From contig NZ_CAJIMS010000001.1 of the NCBI RefSeq assembly GCF_905175375.1, positions 806,001-870,000 of the forward strand: a stretch of DNA of 64,000 nt. Direction: 5' to 3'. Origin of the DNA: Chryseobacterium aquaeductus (lineage in GTDB: Bacteria; Bacteroidota; Bacteroidia; Flavobacteriales; Weeksellaceae). Within the stretch, counting starts at the first letter, position 1; each line of letters starts with the position of its first letter. The notes under the pieces are model-generated. The model made no database searches. It was not told the DNA's origin and saw nothing but the letters and a program-made list of their open reading frames with translations. A program made the translations under genes and the position numbers. Shown in pieces: positions 1 through 8,971 of the stretch.

Positions 1-66
1 GATTTTATAGTATTTCTTTTGCACCTTTTGTGGTTTAAAATTTTTCATATTTAAATAAATCTTACA

Positions 67-804
67 ATGAAAAAAATAATTTTAATTCTAAGCATCTTAA
101 TTTCAGCATTATCAATTGCTCAGAAAAAACCAACTTTATTCCTAATCGGTGATTCTACGATGTCAAACAAAGACAATCCGGATAAAAACCCGGAACACGG
201 TTGGGGACAAGTATTGCCGCAATTTTTAACTACAGGTATTGAAATTCAAAACCATGCCATGAACGGAAGAAGCTCAAAAAGTTTTCGAACCGAAGGGCGT
301 TGGGATAAGGTGCAAAAACAATTGAAAAAAGGTGATTTCGTAGTCATACAGTTTGGTCACAATGACCAAAAACTGAAAGATTCAACAAAATTTACAAATC
401 CTCATACGCAGTACAGAGCCAATCTTGAGAGATATGTGAACGAGACCATATCAAAAGGTGCAACACCCATTCTGATGACTTCAATTACAAGAAGAAATTT
501 TAATGAAAATGGAGTTTTGATTGACACTCACACAGATTATCCTTTGGTGGTAAGAATGGTTGCAGATGACATGAAAGTTGCTTTTGTAAATATGCAATTA
601 CTAACCGAACAAATGGAAATTGCTGCAGGTCCGGAAAAATCAAAGCTGCTGCATCTGCATTTCAAAGCTGGTGAAAATCCTTATTATCCAAAAGATAAAG
701 CGGATGACACGCATTTGTCAAAATTGGGTGCAGAAACGGTGGCAAAACTGGCGTTGAAATCTTTGAAAAATTTAAAAATTGGTCTGGAAAAATATATTAA
801 ATAA
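67..804 (+). CDS. SGNH/GDSL hydrolase, rhamnogalacturonan acetylesterase-like
   Basis: A 245-residue secreted esterase that probably removes acetyl groups from rhamnogalacturonan in pectin. Residues 1-18 form a signal peptide. The SGNH blocks are visible: GDST with the nucleophile Ser30, GHND at residues 97-100, and a C-terminal DxxH (Asp213, His216) completing the triad. Length fits RhgT-like esterases. Neighbours are a KdgF-like cupin, an alpha/beta esterase and a pectate lyase, which supports a pectin role. The exact acetylated substrate is inferred from family and context only. Confidence 0.85.
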   Translation: MKKIILILSILISALSIAQKKPTLFLIGDSTMSNKDNPDKNPEHGWGQVLPQFLTTGIEIQNHAMNGRSSKSFRTEGRWDKVQKQLKKGDFVVIQFGHNDQKLKDSTKFTNPHTQYRANLERYVNETISKGATPILMTSITRRNFNENGVLIDTHTDYPLVVRMVADDMKVAFVNMQLLTEQMEIAAGPEKSKLLHLHFKAGENPYYPKDKADDTHLSKLGAETVAKLALKSLKNLKIGLEKYIK

Positions 805-831
805 TGATTTCCCACAGACAACACAGATTTT

Positions 832-878
832 CGCAGATTTTATAATAAAAAAAAACTGCTTAATCTGTAAAATCTGCG
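832..878. repeat. Intergenic inverted repeat of the CAGATTT type
   Basis: An 11-base perfect inverted repeat (CGCAGATTTTA at 832-842, TAAAATCTGCG at 868-878) lies in the spacer between the esterase and the cupin gene. Surrounding bases (ACAGATT, AATCTGT) extend the imperfect symmetry. It resembles dispersed spacer repeats of flavobacteria. It has no clear T-run on the plus strand, so a terminator role is unlikely. Confidence 0.5.
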
Positions 879-905
879 AGAGATAAAATAAAAAAAATCA
901 ATATA

Positions 906-1247
906 ATGAATTTCAAAAAAGAACCATTTTTCGATGGCAATTCCGACTGGGAAGATTTGGGAGACGGAGTTTCCAGACAGTTTGTAGGCTATAATTCTCA
1001 GGTTATGATGGTGATTGTTAAGTTTGAGAAAGATGCTATCGGTGCTTTACACCAACATTTTCATTCGCAGATTACGTATGTTGCGTCTGGCAAATTTGAA
1101 GTCACCATTGATAACGAAATAAAAATTTTACAACAAGGAGACGGATTTTTTGCTCAACCCAATATTTTTCATGGCGTAAAATGTCTGGAAGCCGGGCAAC
1201 TGATCGATTCTTTCACACCTTTCAGAGAAGATTTTTTAAAAGGTTAA
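906..1247 (+). CDS. Cupin-domain protein, KdgF-like (uronate ketonization)
   Basis: A 113-residue single-cupin protein. The first cupin motif supplies likely metal ligands His49, His51 and Gln55, and a second motif ends in FHG near residue 89. Size and motifs match the KdgF group, which helps convert 4,5-unsaturated uronate released by pectate/alginate lyases to the linear keto form. The position beside pectate lyase and pectin esterase genes supports this. A generic small cupin of other function cannot be excluded from sequence alone. Confidence 0.75.
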   Translation: MNFKKEPFFDGNSDWEDLGDGVSRQFVGYNSQVMMVIVKFEKDAIGALHQHFHSQITYVASGKFEVTIDNEIKILQQGDGFFAQPNIFHGVKCLEAGQLIDSFTPFREDFLKG

Positions 1248-1293
1248 TTGTAACATTTACCGACTTATTTAATTTCTAAAAAATTACCTAGCT

Positions 1294-2196
1294 ATGAAAA
1301 AAATTGTTTTCGCACTCATGATTTTACTTTTTAATCAGGTATCAGCTCAGGAAAAAATCATCGTCTGGCCAAAAGGTCAGATGCCAAATTCTAAAGGATT
1401 ACAATTAAAAACCGAAGAGAAAGAAGGAAGAATTGTACAATTGAAAGAAACCGAACTTTTTGCATTTTTACCTCCAAAAGAAGAAAGAAAACAGATGGCA
1501 GTCATTGTAATTCCGGGTGGTGGATATTACAAACTTACCTATGATCTGGGTGGTTTTCAAATTGCAAAATGGTTTAATACTTTAGGAATTTCTGCTTTTG
1601 TCTTAAATTACAGATTGCCGACTTCACCCGATCTGAAACAGAAAGAAATTGCACCTTTACAAGATATTCAGGCAGCCATAAAATACATCAGAAAAAACGC
1701 TGCACAATACGGCATTTCGCCCGATCAGGTTGGCGTAATAGGAACTTCTGCCGGCGGACATCTGGCTGCCACGGTAAGCAATATCAGTACAGATTATACC
1801 GAATTAAAAGGCGATTGGGAAGGCATTTCAACCATTCCCGACTTTGCGATTTTGGTTTCTCCAGTGATCGATTTGGGAGAATTTGCACACTTGGGAAGTC
1901 GTAACAGTTTGTTGGGAGAAAACGCTTCTCCTGAAAAAATTAATGAATATTCTATGCAAAACCGTGTGACGGAAAAAACGCCGCCTACCATCTTATTTCA
2001 TGCTCAAAATGACCGTACAGTGCCCATTACAAACAGTATTCTTTATTATCAGGCAATGACAAAAAATAAGGTGAAAGGTGCGATGTTTATCTTCCCGGAA
2101 GGCGAACATAAAATCGGGATCAATAATAAATCTGAACTTACGGACAATTGGAAAACATTGTGCTCAGATTGGCTGAAAACTTTAAACAGTAAATAG
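1294..2196 (+). CDS. Alpha/beta hydrolase, BD-FAE/acetyl-xylan-esterase-like
   Basis: A 300-residue secreted esterase with an N-terminal signal peptide (about residues 1-18). It shows the oxyanion-type PGGGYY segment near residue 72, the nucleophile elbow GTSAGG with Ser152, an acid in the NDRTVP segment near residue 240, and His in GEHKI near residue 272. Family members deacetylate plant cell-wall polysaccharides or act on short esters. It follows the cupin gene by 46 bases in the same direction and ends at a terminator shared with the convergent pectate lyase. Confidence 0.8.
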   Translation: MKKIVFALMILLFNQVSAQEKIIVWPKGQMPNSKGLQLKTEEKEGRIVQLKETELFAFLPPKEERKQMAVIVIPGGGYYKLTYDLGGFQIAKWFNTLGISAFVLNYRLPTSPDLKQKEIAPLQDIQAAIKYIRKNAAQYGISPDQVGVIGTSAGGHLAATVSNISTDYTELKGDWEGISTIPDFAILVSPVIDLGEFAHLGSRNSLLGENASPEKINEYSMQNRVTEKTPPTILFHAQNDRTVPITNSILYYQAMTKNKVKGAMFIFPEGEHKIGINNKSELTDNWKTLCSDWLKTLNSK

Positions 2197-2236
2197 TTGG
2201 AGTCAGTGATATTTTCATCTTCATTAAATACAAAGA

Positions 2237-2264
2237 AACCTGATACGAAAGCATCAGGTTTTTT
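2237..2264. terminator. Bidirectional intrinsic terminator
   Basis: An 8-bp stem (AACCTGAT at 2237-2244, ATCAGGTT at 2253-2260) is followed by a T-run on the plus strand. It lies between convergent genes, the esterase and the pectate lyase. The minus side has a weaker T-rich tail. Confidence 0.8.
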
Positions 2265-2267
2265 AAT

Positions 2268-3287
2268 TTATTCAGAAATTTTATTTTTCTTCAGCCATTT
2301 TACGTACTCCTTTTCAATCAGTTTTGTACCGGATTCGTTGTACCAACTGTAGCCCATTCTTCGTTCTTCAGAAACTTCTTCGTAGTTGAATTTCACACTT
2401 CCGTCACGATCACCAAAGACGGGTTTGTTGGTAGGAATATCATAAAATCTTGCCCATACTACCGAACCTTCTTTTTTACTTAATGTACGAACAGCTTTTC
2501 CGTCTACGTTTGAAACTTCGTAAGCATACCCCGTTATTTTTGAATCTCTAAACCACTGTATTGCAGATTTGATTGATTTTTCTATTTCCGGACTTGCAGG
2601 TTGCATCATCAGAAATTTTACAATATTTACAGATTCTCCTGTTGCCAGAGACATCGGCTCAAAAGCTCGTGCTTTCTCAGGTTTTAAAGTTATTTCGTTA
2701 TACTGATCTGCCCAGATAGACAGTTTTCCGTTTTGTACAATCTGAGTTTTTAAAATACACTGTATTCCTTTTCGTATTGCAATTTTACACCGATCTTTTA
2801 GTTTAGAATCTACCACTTCAAAACCATCTGTCCCCTCTGCCACATTGTATAAGATCATTAACACATTAATCATTGCATTATCATTATACGTGACTTGCTT
2901 TCTGTAAATAGACGTATTTGGGAAGTATTGCGGAAAGCCACCATTATCGTACTGCATAGAAAGTAAATATTCAATTCCTCTTTCTGCAGACTTCAGATAA
3001 TCAGGATTTTTCGTGGTTTGATAAGCTTTTATTAAACCATTGATTTCTTTTGAAGTAGCATTGTTATCGATTGTTGCAAAATCGTTTCCGGTTGCTTTAA
3101 TTATTTTTAAAAGTTTCGGATCGATCTTCTTGGTATAATCTGCGTTTTTTTTATCGCTTGTATGTTTTCCCCAACCGCCATTTGGTAGTTGGTAAACCAT
3201 CATTTTTTCTGCTAAAGTATCTTTTACCTGCGCAAAAGAAGCTGATGTGATCAGACAAAATGAGGCAATTGTTAGTTTAAAATTCAT
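2268..3287 (-). CDS. Pectate lyase, PL10-type
   Basis: A 339-residue secreted enzyme with a signal peptide (residues 1-19). It would cleave polygalacturonate by beta-elimination. The body reads as an alpha-toroid PL10 lyase: a GGWGKHT segment near residue 37, an aspartate-rich IDNNAT segment near residue 94, GGFPQYFP near 157, and KARAFEPMSL near 251, which resembles the PL10 stretch carrying the catalytic arginine. It runs downstream of the DUF4861 gene with a 9-base gap after the next gene's stop, so the two are probably co-transcribed. Single-domain length is normal. Confidence 0.87.
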   Translation of the reverse strand: MNFKLTIASFCLITSASFAQVKDTLAEKMMVYQLPNGGWGKHTSDKKNADYTKKIDPKLLKIIKATGNDFATIDNNATSKEINGLIKAYQTTKNPDYLKSAERGIEYLLSMQYDNGGFPQYFPNTSIYRKQVTYNDNAMINVLMILYNVAEGTDGFEVVDSKLKDRCKIAIRKGIQCILKTQIVQNGKLSIWADQYNEITLKPEKARAFEPMSLATGESVNIVKFLMMQPASPEIEKSIKSAIQWFRDSKITGYAYEVSNVDGKAVRTLSKKEGSVVWARFYDIPTNKPVFGDRDGSVKFNYEEVSEERRMGYSWYNESGTKLIEKEYVKWLKKNKISE

Positions 3288-3296
3288 AATTGTATA

Positions 3297-4481
3297 TTAA
3301 TAAATAGTAATTATAAGCGGATTAGCGATAATCAAAGTCTGTCTTTGCAATAAATGTTCCCAATCTTTCTGAGTTTGAATCTGTCCGCTTTTCTGCCATG
3401 CAAATCCTGCATAATACGTTAGTTTTTTTTGTGGATTTGTAACAACCAACAAATTACTTTGATCCGGAGTTTCAGATTTGAAGGCTAAAGATTTTTGAAC
3501 AATTTTGGGATCAATCACAATACCTTCGCCCACAAATGCGTCATCTATTTTTTCCCAATGCAGGTAATATCCGCTTTTATCATTGAGTTTGCTTTCACCT
3601 TCGTTTTTGTGAAGGGTAATTCCCACTGTGTAATTCGGGACTGGTTTTTCAGATTCAAAAGTTGATTCAAACATAGAAAAATTTGAACCTAAGTCAAGAG
3701 AAATTCTTTTGGTTTCTTTCACTCCAAATTCACTCCACGGAGCATAAGTCAGTTCAAAAACAGTTCTCAAAGGTCCTTCAGTAATCGTTTTTGAGGTTAC
3801 AAAATTTTTTGAAACCTGCAGTTTTTCGTTTTCCCAAATTCCGATTCCTCCGGTTCCGCGACTGGCGCCTACATGATAAGGATCGTACCCTTCACCTCTA
3901 GTATCTTTGTGATAATAAAGTGGATCTGTGAGATAACCTTTGTACCATTCATTAATTACTGATTTTTCAGTTCTTTTCAGCCAGATATCTACACCGCTAG
4001 AAAGTGTGCTGCTTTTTACCTTGGCCAAAGCTTCAGCCTGCCCTTTGGGACCATAAACTCGGAAGGCAATTTTATCATTTTCCCAAGTGTAATCATCTGC
4101 CCTCTCAGGTACTAATCTTGAATAGGTAGTTAACTTACTTTCAGGAATGGGAGTTTTAGGATCTGAAAAAATGGTATACAAATTTGTTTTATTTGAATCT
4201 AAATTTGCCTGAAAAAGTAATTCGTCATTTTTACCATCGCCATTATCATCAACCCATTGAATAGGCTGATATTCATTTTGAGCATCTTTTATTCTTAAAT
4301 CTGATTCTTTATTTTTACTTAAAAAATTTCTCAATTGGTTGACAGAGATCGAAACAATTTCGCTTCGTGAGAAATCCTGTGTATTTTTCACCTTAATTGA
4401 AGTTTGCGAAGATAAACTTGTTCCAATAGCGCAATCGATTGCATAAATGACTCCAAATAAGAATTTTTTACTGAATGACAT
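3297..4481 (-). CDS. DUF4861-family secreted protein
   Basis: A 394-residue protein from the start at 4481, chosen over the earlier ATG at 4508 because it puts a basic-then-hydrophobic leader at the N-terminus. The sequence matches my recollection of DUF4861, a family often found in pectin-utilization loci of Bacteroidota, with a beta-rich fold and no established activity. Features include DDNGDGKNDEL near residue 75 and a GEGYDPYHVGAS segment in the middle. It lies 9 bases upstream of the pectate lyase in the same direction, which suggests a pectin role by context only. Confidence 0.75.
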   Translation of the reverse strand: MSFSKKFLFGVIYAIDCAIGTSLSSQTSIKVKNTQDFSRSEIVSISVNQLRNFLSKNKESDLRIKDAQNEYQPIQWVDDNGDGKNDELLFQANLDSNKTNLYTIFSDPKTPIPESKLTTYSRLVPERADDYTWENDKIAFRVYGPKGQAEALAKVKSSTLSSGVDIWLKRTEKSVINEWYKGYLTDPLYYHKDTRGEGYDPYHVGASRGTGGIGIWENEKLQVSKNFVTSKTITEGPLRTVFELTYAPWSEFGVKETKRISLDLGSNFSMFESTFESEKPVPNYTVGITLHKNEGESKLNDKSGYYLHWEKIDDAFVGEGIVIDPKIVQKSLAFKSETPDQSNLLVVTNPQKKLTYYAGFAWQKSGQIQTQKDWEHLLQRQTLIIANPLIITIY

Positions 4482-4757
4482 ATTGTATAGTTTTGGTAAA
4501 AATAACAAATTATTTAAAGATCGATTAATTTGATTATCTAAAATTTGTTAATATTTTTAGGTTTGATTGAATTTTAAAACCTTAGTTAAATTGCAATCTC
4601 AAATATTAAGCTTTCATAAAGATTTGCAGGTTGCACTTGATTTTTGGTAAAATAGCCCACAAAATAAATTTAAAAAATTTACTGAAAATGTAATAATAGT
4701 AAATGAAGGTAAAATTGTATTGTTTTGATGGATCTTAAGTTTTTCAATCAATCTTAA

Positions 4758-4789
4758 ATAAAAAAACACTTGCTATGAGGCAAGTGTTT
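4758..4789 (-). terminator. Intrinsic terminator of the tRNA gene
   Basis: A 10-bp perfect stem (4764-4773 with 4780-4789) and a six-base loop are followed by a T-run on the minus strand, six bases past the tRNA 3' end. Confidence 0.88.
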
Positions 4790-4795
4790 AATCTG

Positions 4796-4869
4796 TGGTC
4801 CCACCTGGGCTCGAACCAGGGACCACCTGATTATGAGTCAGGTGCTCTAACCAACTGAGCTATAGGACC
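4796..4869 (-). tRNA. tRNA with CAT anticodon (Met, or Ile2 if modified)
   Basis: A 74-base cloverleaf read on the minus strand: acceptor GGTCCTA pairing with TGGGACC (one T-G pair), D arm GCTC/GAGC, anticodon stem CCTGA/TCAGG with loop CTCATAA, and T arm CCTGG/CCAGG around TTCGAGC. CCA is not encoded after discriminator A. The CAT anticodon reads Met, or Ile AUA if lysidine is added by TilS. The acceptor pairs C4-G69 and C5-G68 resemble those known in E. coli Ile2, so the identity is left open. Confidence 0.95.
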
Positions 4870-4896
4870 TCAAAATTTGGTTAAATTTTGTGCTTG

Positions 4897-4927
4897 CAAA
4901 AATAGTAAAAATTATTGCACTACAAAA
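4897..4927 (-). promoter_or_regulatory. Promoter of the tRNA gene, Bacteroidota type
   Basis: On the minus strand TTTTG (4927-4923) is followed after 18 bases by TATTTTTG (4904-4897). This fits the primary-sigma consensus TTTG, about 19 bases, TAnnTTTG. It lies about 28 bases before the tRNA 5' end. Confidence 0.72.
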
Positions 4928-4931
4928 TTTT

Positions 4932-5330
4932 TTATTGCTTTTCTTGACAAAGTTCTACCAGCACTCCATTGGTTGATTTGGGATGCAAGAAGACAACTAA
5001 TTTGTTATCAGCACCTTCTTTCGGTTCTTCTGAGATAAACTGAAATCCTTCTTTTTTTAATCTTTCGATCTCATCCAAAATATTATCAACCCCAAAAGCT
5101 AAATGATGAATCCCTTCACCTTTTTTCTCAATAAATTTCGAGATCGCACTTTCTGCTGTGTTTGCTTCCAGAAGTTCGATTTTACTTTGTCCGGTTTCGT
5201 AAAATGACGTCGTCACACCTTCTCGCTCTACGGTTTCATTTTTATAAGATTTTTTACCTAAAAGCCTTTCAAACAGGTTATCAGATGTTTCCAAAGATTT
5301 TACTGCAATACCAATATGTTCTAATTTCAT
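4932..5330 (-). CDS. mce: Methylmalonyl-CoA epimerase
   Basis: A 132-residue single VOC (glyoxalase-fold) protein that interconverts the C2 epimers of methylmalonyl-CoA, linking propionyl-CoA to succinyl-CoA. The metal-ligand pattern is visible: His in EHIGIAV at the N-terminus, Glu in IELLEA, His in IHHLAF and Glu in GVLVELCQ near the end. Length is typical. It stands alone upstream of the tRNA gene and divergent from rbfA. Confidence 0.9.
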   Translation of the reverse strand: MKLEHIGIAVKSLETSDNLFERLLGKKSYKNETVEREGVTTSFYETGQSKIELLEANTAESAISKFIEKKGEGIHHLAFGVDNILDEIERLKKEGFQFISEEPKEGADNKLVVFLHPKSTNGVLVELCQEKQ

Positions 5331-5493
5331 ACGTAGATTTTCTTTTTTAAAGTATTTTCTATATCGCCCTGTACATCTTTTGCATTTCTGAAAATCTGGG
5401 CAAAAACGATTTTGATGATGATGATTTTTTTGCTAAATAATAGTTATCTGAAAGTTGTTACACTTTTAAAATCAGCAATTCAAACAAAAATAG

Positions 5494-5501
5494 TAAATTT
5501 G
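5494..5501 (+). promoter_or_regulatory. Candidate -7 element upstream of rbfA
   Basis: TAAATTTG matches TAnnTTTG exactly and sits nine bases before the rbfA start codon. No TTTG was found at the expected spacing upstream, so only the -7 half is supported. The transcript would have an extremely short leader. Confidence 0.4.
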
Positions 5502-5509
5502 CACAAATT

Positions 5510-5869
5510 ATGGAAAGTAACAGACAAAGAAAAGTAGCACAAATAATACAGGAAGATTTCGCAGAACTTTTCCGCAAACAGTCAGCAGAAAGTAAACAAA
5601 CTTTTTTAGTTTCTGTTTCTGATGTGAAAATATCTCCGGATTTGGGAGTAGCAAAAATTTATTTAAGCATTTTCCCTCAAGAGTTTAGAGCTTCAATTAT
5701 GAAGGAAATTGAGATGAATAAAGCTCAGTACAGAAACTTCCTTGGTCAAAAGATGGCAAAGCAGGTTCGTGTAATTCCTCAACTCAATTTTTATTTGGAT
5801 ACTGCACTTGATGATGTGGAAAAAATCGAAAAAGAACTGAGAGGAGAAGGAGATAATCCTGTATTGTAA
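5510..5869 (+). CDS. rbfA: Ribosome-binding factor A
   Basis: A 119-residue RbfA, a KH-like protein that binds the 30S subunit and helps mature the 16S 5' end, especially in the cold. The start ESNRQRKVAQIIQEDFAELF and the middle stretch ISPDLGVAKIYLSIFP match the family, and the ending LDDVEKIEKEL is the usual dimer/partner motif region. The next gene begins four bases after its stop, which suggests co-transcription. Confidence 0.93.
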   Translation: MESNRQRKVAQIIQEDFAELFRKQSAESKQTFLVSVSDVKISPDLGVAKIYLSIFPQEFRASIMKEIEMNKAQYRNFLGQKMAKQVRVIPQLNFYLDTALDDVEKIEKELRGEGDNPVL

Positions 5870-5873
5870 AAAA

Positions 5874-7079
5874 TTGAAAAACATTGCATTTTATATAGCT
5901 TCACGCTACCTTTTATCAAAAAAGGGAAGTACAGCCGTCACATTCATTACGTGGCTGGCGGTAGGTGCTATGACGGTAGCCGTTGCTGCAATGTTTGTTA
6001 TTATTTCTGTTTTTTCAGGTTTAGAAGTTTTTAACCAAAATCTTATCTCAAATCTTCACGCCGATTTAACTATTAAAAGTACGTCTGGCAAAAACATAGA
6101 AGATGTAGATAAAATTAAAACCATCCTAAAAAAGAATACCGAAATTGAAAATTTCTCTAGAATTATCGAGGAAAAAGTATATCTCAATTATAACGGAAAA
6201 GGTGACATCGGCTATTTACGCGGAGTTGATTCTTCGTACATCAAAGTAAATCCTATCGATAAAACCATATTTTTTGGTAAATATCCCAGCTTCGAATATT
6301 CTAATGAGGTCATTATGGAGCATTCTCTTGAGATGCGTTTATCAATACCTGTAGATACTTTAAATAATTTCGCAACCGTTTTCATGCCAAAATCAGGTGT
6401 AGGAATTATAAACAAAGAAGAAGATATTTACAACAAAAAGAACATTCTGGTAACAGGAATTTTCCCCGGAAATGATCAATTGAACAATTATATTATTGCT
6501 CCGATTGAATTATCTGAAGAACTCTTGAATCTTCCAAAAAATTCGGCATATCAGATTGTTATTAAACTAAAAAATCCTGAAAAAATTGATCAGGTAAAAA
6601 AAGATTTAACTTCTTCTATCGGTAAAGGTATTGAGATCAAAACAAAGCAGGAAGAAAACGCAGCTTTCTGGAAGATGATAAATACAGAAAAACTTTTTAT
6701 TTATTTAATATTTGCTCTGGTTATTTTTATTACAACTTTCAATCTGGCGGGAGCAATTATCATTCTACAACTAGATAAGAAACAGCAGGCAAAATCGTTA
6801 GTTTCTTTAGGATTTCCTTTAAGTCATTTACGAAAAACATATTTTTACACAGGTGTCTTAATTGTTGTATTGGGGGTGATTTCGGGCCTATTTCTGGGTA
6901 CGGCACTATGTTTATTTCAAATAAAAACCGAATTTTTCAAAGCAATAGAAACCCTTCCTTTCCCTGTAAGAATTGTTGCTGAAAATTATTTAACAGTCGC
7001 CGCAACTGCATCATTATTTGGCATCTCAATCTCATGGTTTTTCTCTAAAATAAGTAAAGATTATATTACTAAAAATTAA
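5874..7079 (+). CDS. FtsX-like ABC transporter permease, LolC/LolE type
   Basis: A 401-residue permease of the FtsX/MacB class, likely part of a LolCDE-like complex that releases lipoproteins from the inner membrane. It starts with TTG four bases after rbfA; this start gives the typical N-terminus ASRYLLSKK. The layout is one N-terminal membrane helix (about 22-45), a periplasmic domain of about 210 residues, and three C-terminal helices (about 275-395). No ATPase gene is adjacent, as is usual in flavobacteria where one LolD serves from another locus. The rbfA-permease pairing appears familiar in this group. Confidence 0.85.
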   Translation: MKNIAFYIASRYLLSKKGSTAVTFITWLAVGAMTVAVAAMFVIISVFSGLEVFNQNLISNLHADLTIKSTSGKNIEDVDKIKTILKKNTEIENFSRIIEEKVYLNYNGKGDIGYLRGVDSSYIKVNPIDKTIFFGKYPSFEYSNEVIMEHSLEMRLSIPVDTLNNFATVFMPKSGVGIINKEEDIYNKKNILVTGIFPGNDQLNNYIIAPIELSEELLNLPKNSAYQIVIKLKNPEKIDQVKKDLTSSIGKGIEIKTKQEENAAFWKMINTEKLFIYLIFALVIFITTFNLAGAIIILQLDKKQQAKSLVSLGFPLSHLRKTYFYTGVLIVVLGVISGLFLGTALCLFQIKTEFFKAIETLPFPVRIVAENYLTVAATASLFGISISWFFSKISKDYITKN

Positions 7080-7103
7080 CATATTAAGGTTGTTTTTTTT
7101 TTG

Positions 7104-7111
7104 TACTTTTG
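7104..7111 (+). promoter_or_regulatory. Candidate -7 element upstream of the endonuclease gene
   Basis: TACTTTTG fits TAnnTTTG, 19 bases before the ATG at 7131. No well-spaced TTTG box is visible. Confidence 0.4.
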
Positions 7112-7130
7112 CCTTCCAATATTAAAAAAA

Positions 7131-8909
7131 ATGAAGCGCATTCTATCTTTTTTCTTAGTAAGCATGATAACTATCAATGCTTTTGCACAAGTACCGACCG
7201 GATATTACAGCACCGCGACAGGAACAGGCCAAACTCTTAAAAGCCAACTGAACCTGATTATAACAGCAGGTCATCAGGATCTGGGTTATGGCGGATTATG
7301 GACTGCTTATCAGACCACAGATCGTGATTATTTTTACGAAAACGACGGTTCTATTTTGGATATATATTCAGAAAGACCGACCGCTGCAGATCCTTATAAC
7401 TTTACGATTACAACCAACCAATGTGGATCTAGCGGTTACAGTGCAGAAGGCGACTGCTACAACAGAGAACACATCGTTCCGCAGAGTTTGTTTAATGAAG
7501 CTTCTCCCATGAAAAATGATGTTCATTTTATACGAGCTACAGATGGAAAGGTGAATGGCGAAAGATCAAATTATCCTTTCGGAATTGTTGGAAACGCCAC
7601 TTTCACTTCATTAAATGGAACGAAAGTAGGAACTTCAGTTTCTGCCGGATATTCAGGGATCGTTTGTGAGCCGATTGATGCATTCAAAGGTGATGTTGCA
7701 AGAATGATTTTCTATTTTGTGACAAGATATGAAACTCAGCTGTCAGGATTTTCTTCTGGTAACATGCTTGGAGGATCTGCATTTCCGGGATTACAAACCT
7801 GGGAACTCAATCAATTGTTAGCTTGGCACGCCGCTGACCCGGTTTCTGCTGAAGAAGTCGCAAGAAACAACGCTTCATACAATTATCAGTCAAACAGAAA
7901 TCCCTTTATAGACAATCCTGCGTATGTTGGATTAATCTGGGGAACACCTGTAATCGACACTCAGGCTCCTACAGCGGCAACTAATCTTGTTGCAAGCAAT
8001 CCAACAATCAATTCAATATCATTATCTTGGACGGCAGCAACGGATAATACAGCAGTCGCAGTTTACGACATTTATGCCAACGGACTTTTAAAAACATCTG
8101 TAACCGGAACTACAGCAACAATCTCAGGTCTTACTCCTTCCACAACATATTCAATGTATGTTATTGCTAAAGACGGTTCGGGAAATTCTTCACCACAAAG
8201 CAACATCGTAACTGAAACTACTTTATCAGCACCTGGAGGCGGAAGTTGTGGCACAGAAGATTTTTCCACAATGCCTGCAACATCTACACCTGTGTACAAC
8301 ACACAAACTTGGATCAATAATAATATTACCTGGACGGCTACTGATGCCAGAATAGACGAAACGATTACAGGCAGAGCAATTACGATAAGAAATGGTAATT
8401 TAACGAGTACAGCTATTGCAGGAGGGATTCAAAGTCTTACGGTGACTACTCAATTAAAATATTCGGGAACTGCCAATAATTTAACTCTTCAGATCAATGG
8501 AGTAAATGCCGGAACAATTCCTTACAGCTCAACTGTAACTACGACAACGATTAACAACATCAATGTTTCAGGGAATTTCACCATAAAAATCATTAATCCT
8601 ACTACCGGAAACAGAATTGCTATTGATGATCTTAGTTGGTCTTGTTTTGGGACTTTGGGAACGAGTGATGTGTCAAAAGATAAATCTTTCAGCATTTATC
8701 CTAATCCCGTAAAAAACAATGAACTTTTTGTAAAAGGTGAAAACTTAAACAAAATTTCTAATGCTGACATCTATGATTTATCCGGAAAATTAATCAAATC
8801 GATTGCAAATCCTTTCAAGACATCAAACAAAATCAATCTTCATGGAGTTGTAAAAGGAACTTATATTCTAAAGACTGATAATAATTCTGTAAAATTTATC
8901 GTAGATTAA
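7131..8909 (+). CDS. Secreted endonuclease I with FN3 and T9SS sorting domain
   Basis: A 592-residue extracellular nuclease. The start at 7131 is preferred to the frame opening at 7101 because it yields a proper signal peptide ending FAQ. Residues about 20-270 are an endonuclease I (EndA/NucM) domain with a DCYNREHIVPQS motif holding the catalytic His, then NDVHFIRATDG and an ERSNYPFG segment. One fibronectin type III repeat follows (about 280-365), then a beta-rich module, and a C-terminal type IX sorting domain starting at SIYPNPV. It probably degrades extracellular DNA or RNA for nutrients. A strong terminator follows. Confidence 0.9.
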   Translation: MKRILSFFLVSMITINAFAQVPTGYYSTATGTGQTLKSQLNLIITAGHQDLGYGGLWTAYQTTDRDYFYENDGSILDIYSERPTAADPYNFTITTNQCGSSGYSAEGDCYNREHIVPQSLFNEASPMKNDVHFIRATDGKVNGERSNYPFGIVGNATFTSLNGTKVGTSVSAGYSGIVCEPIDAFKGDVARMIFYFVTRYETQLSGFSSGNMLGGSAFPGLQTWELNQLLAWHAADPVSAEEVARNNASYNYQSNRNPFIDNPAYVGLIWGTPVIDTQAPTAATNLVASNPTINSISLSWTAATDNTAVAVYDIYANGLLKTSVTGTTATISGLTPSTTYSMYVIAKDGSGNSSPQSNIVTETTLSAPGGGSCGTEDFSTMPATSTPVYNTQTWINNNITWTATDARIDETITGRAITIRNGNLTSTAIAGGIQSLTVTTQLKYSGTANNLTLQINGVNAGTIPYSSTVTTTTINNINVSGNFTIKIINPTTGNRIAIDDLSWSCFGTLGTSDVSKDKSFSIYPNPVKNNELFVKGENLNKISNADIYDLSGKLIKSIANPFKTSNKINLHGVVKGTYILKTDNNSVKFIVD

Positions 8910-8932
8910 TTTACATAAATATATTTCAATTT

Positions 8933-8960
8933 AAAGACCGATTTTTTCGGTCTTTTTTTT
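8933..8960 (+). terminator. Intrinsic terminator after the endonuclease gene
   Basis: A 9-bp perfect stem (AAAGACCGA at 8933-8941, TCGGTCTTT at 8947-8955) is followed by a run of T. It ends 12 bases before aroE. Confidence 0.9.
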
Positions 8961-8971
8961 ATTTTTGATGT

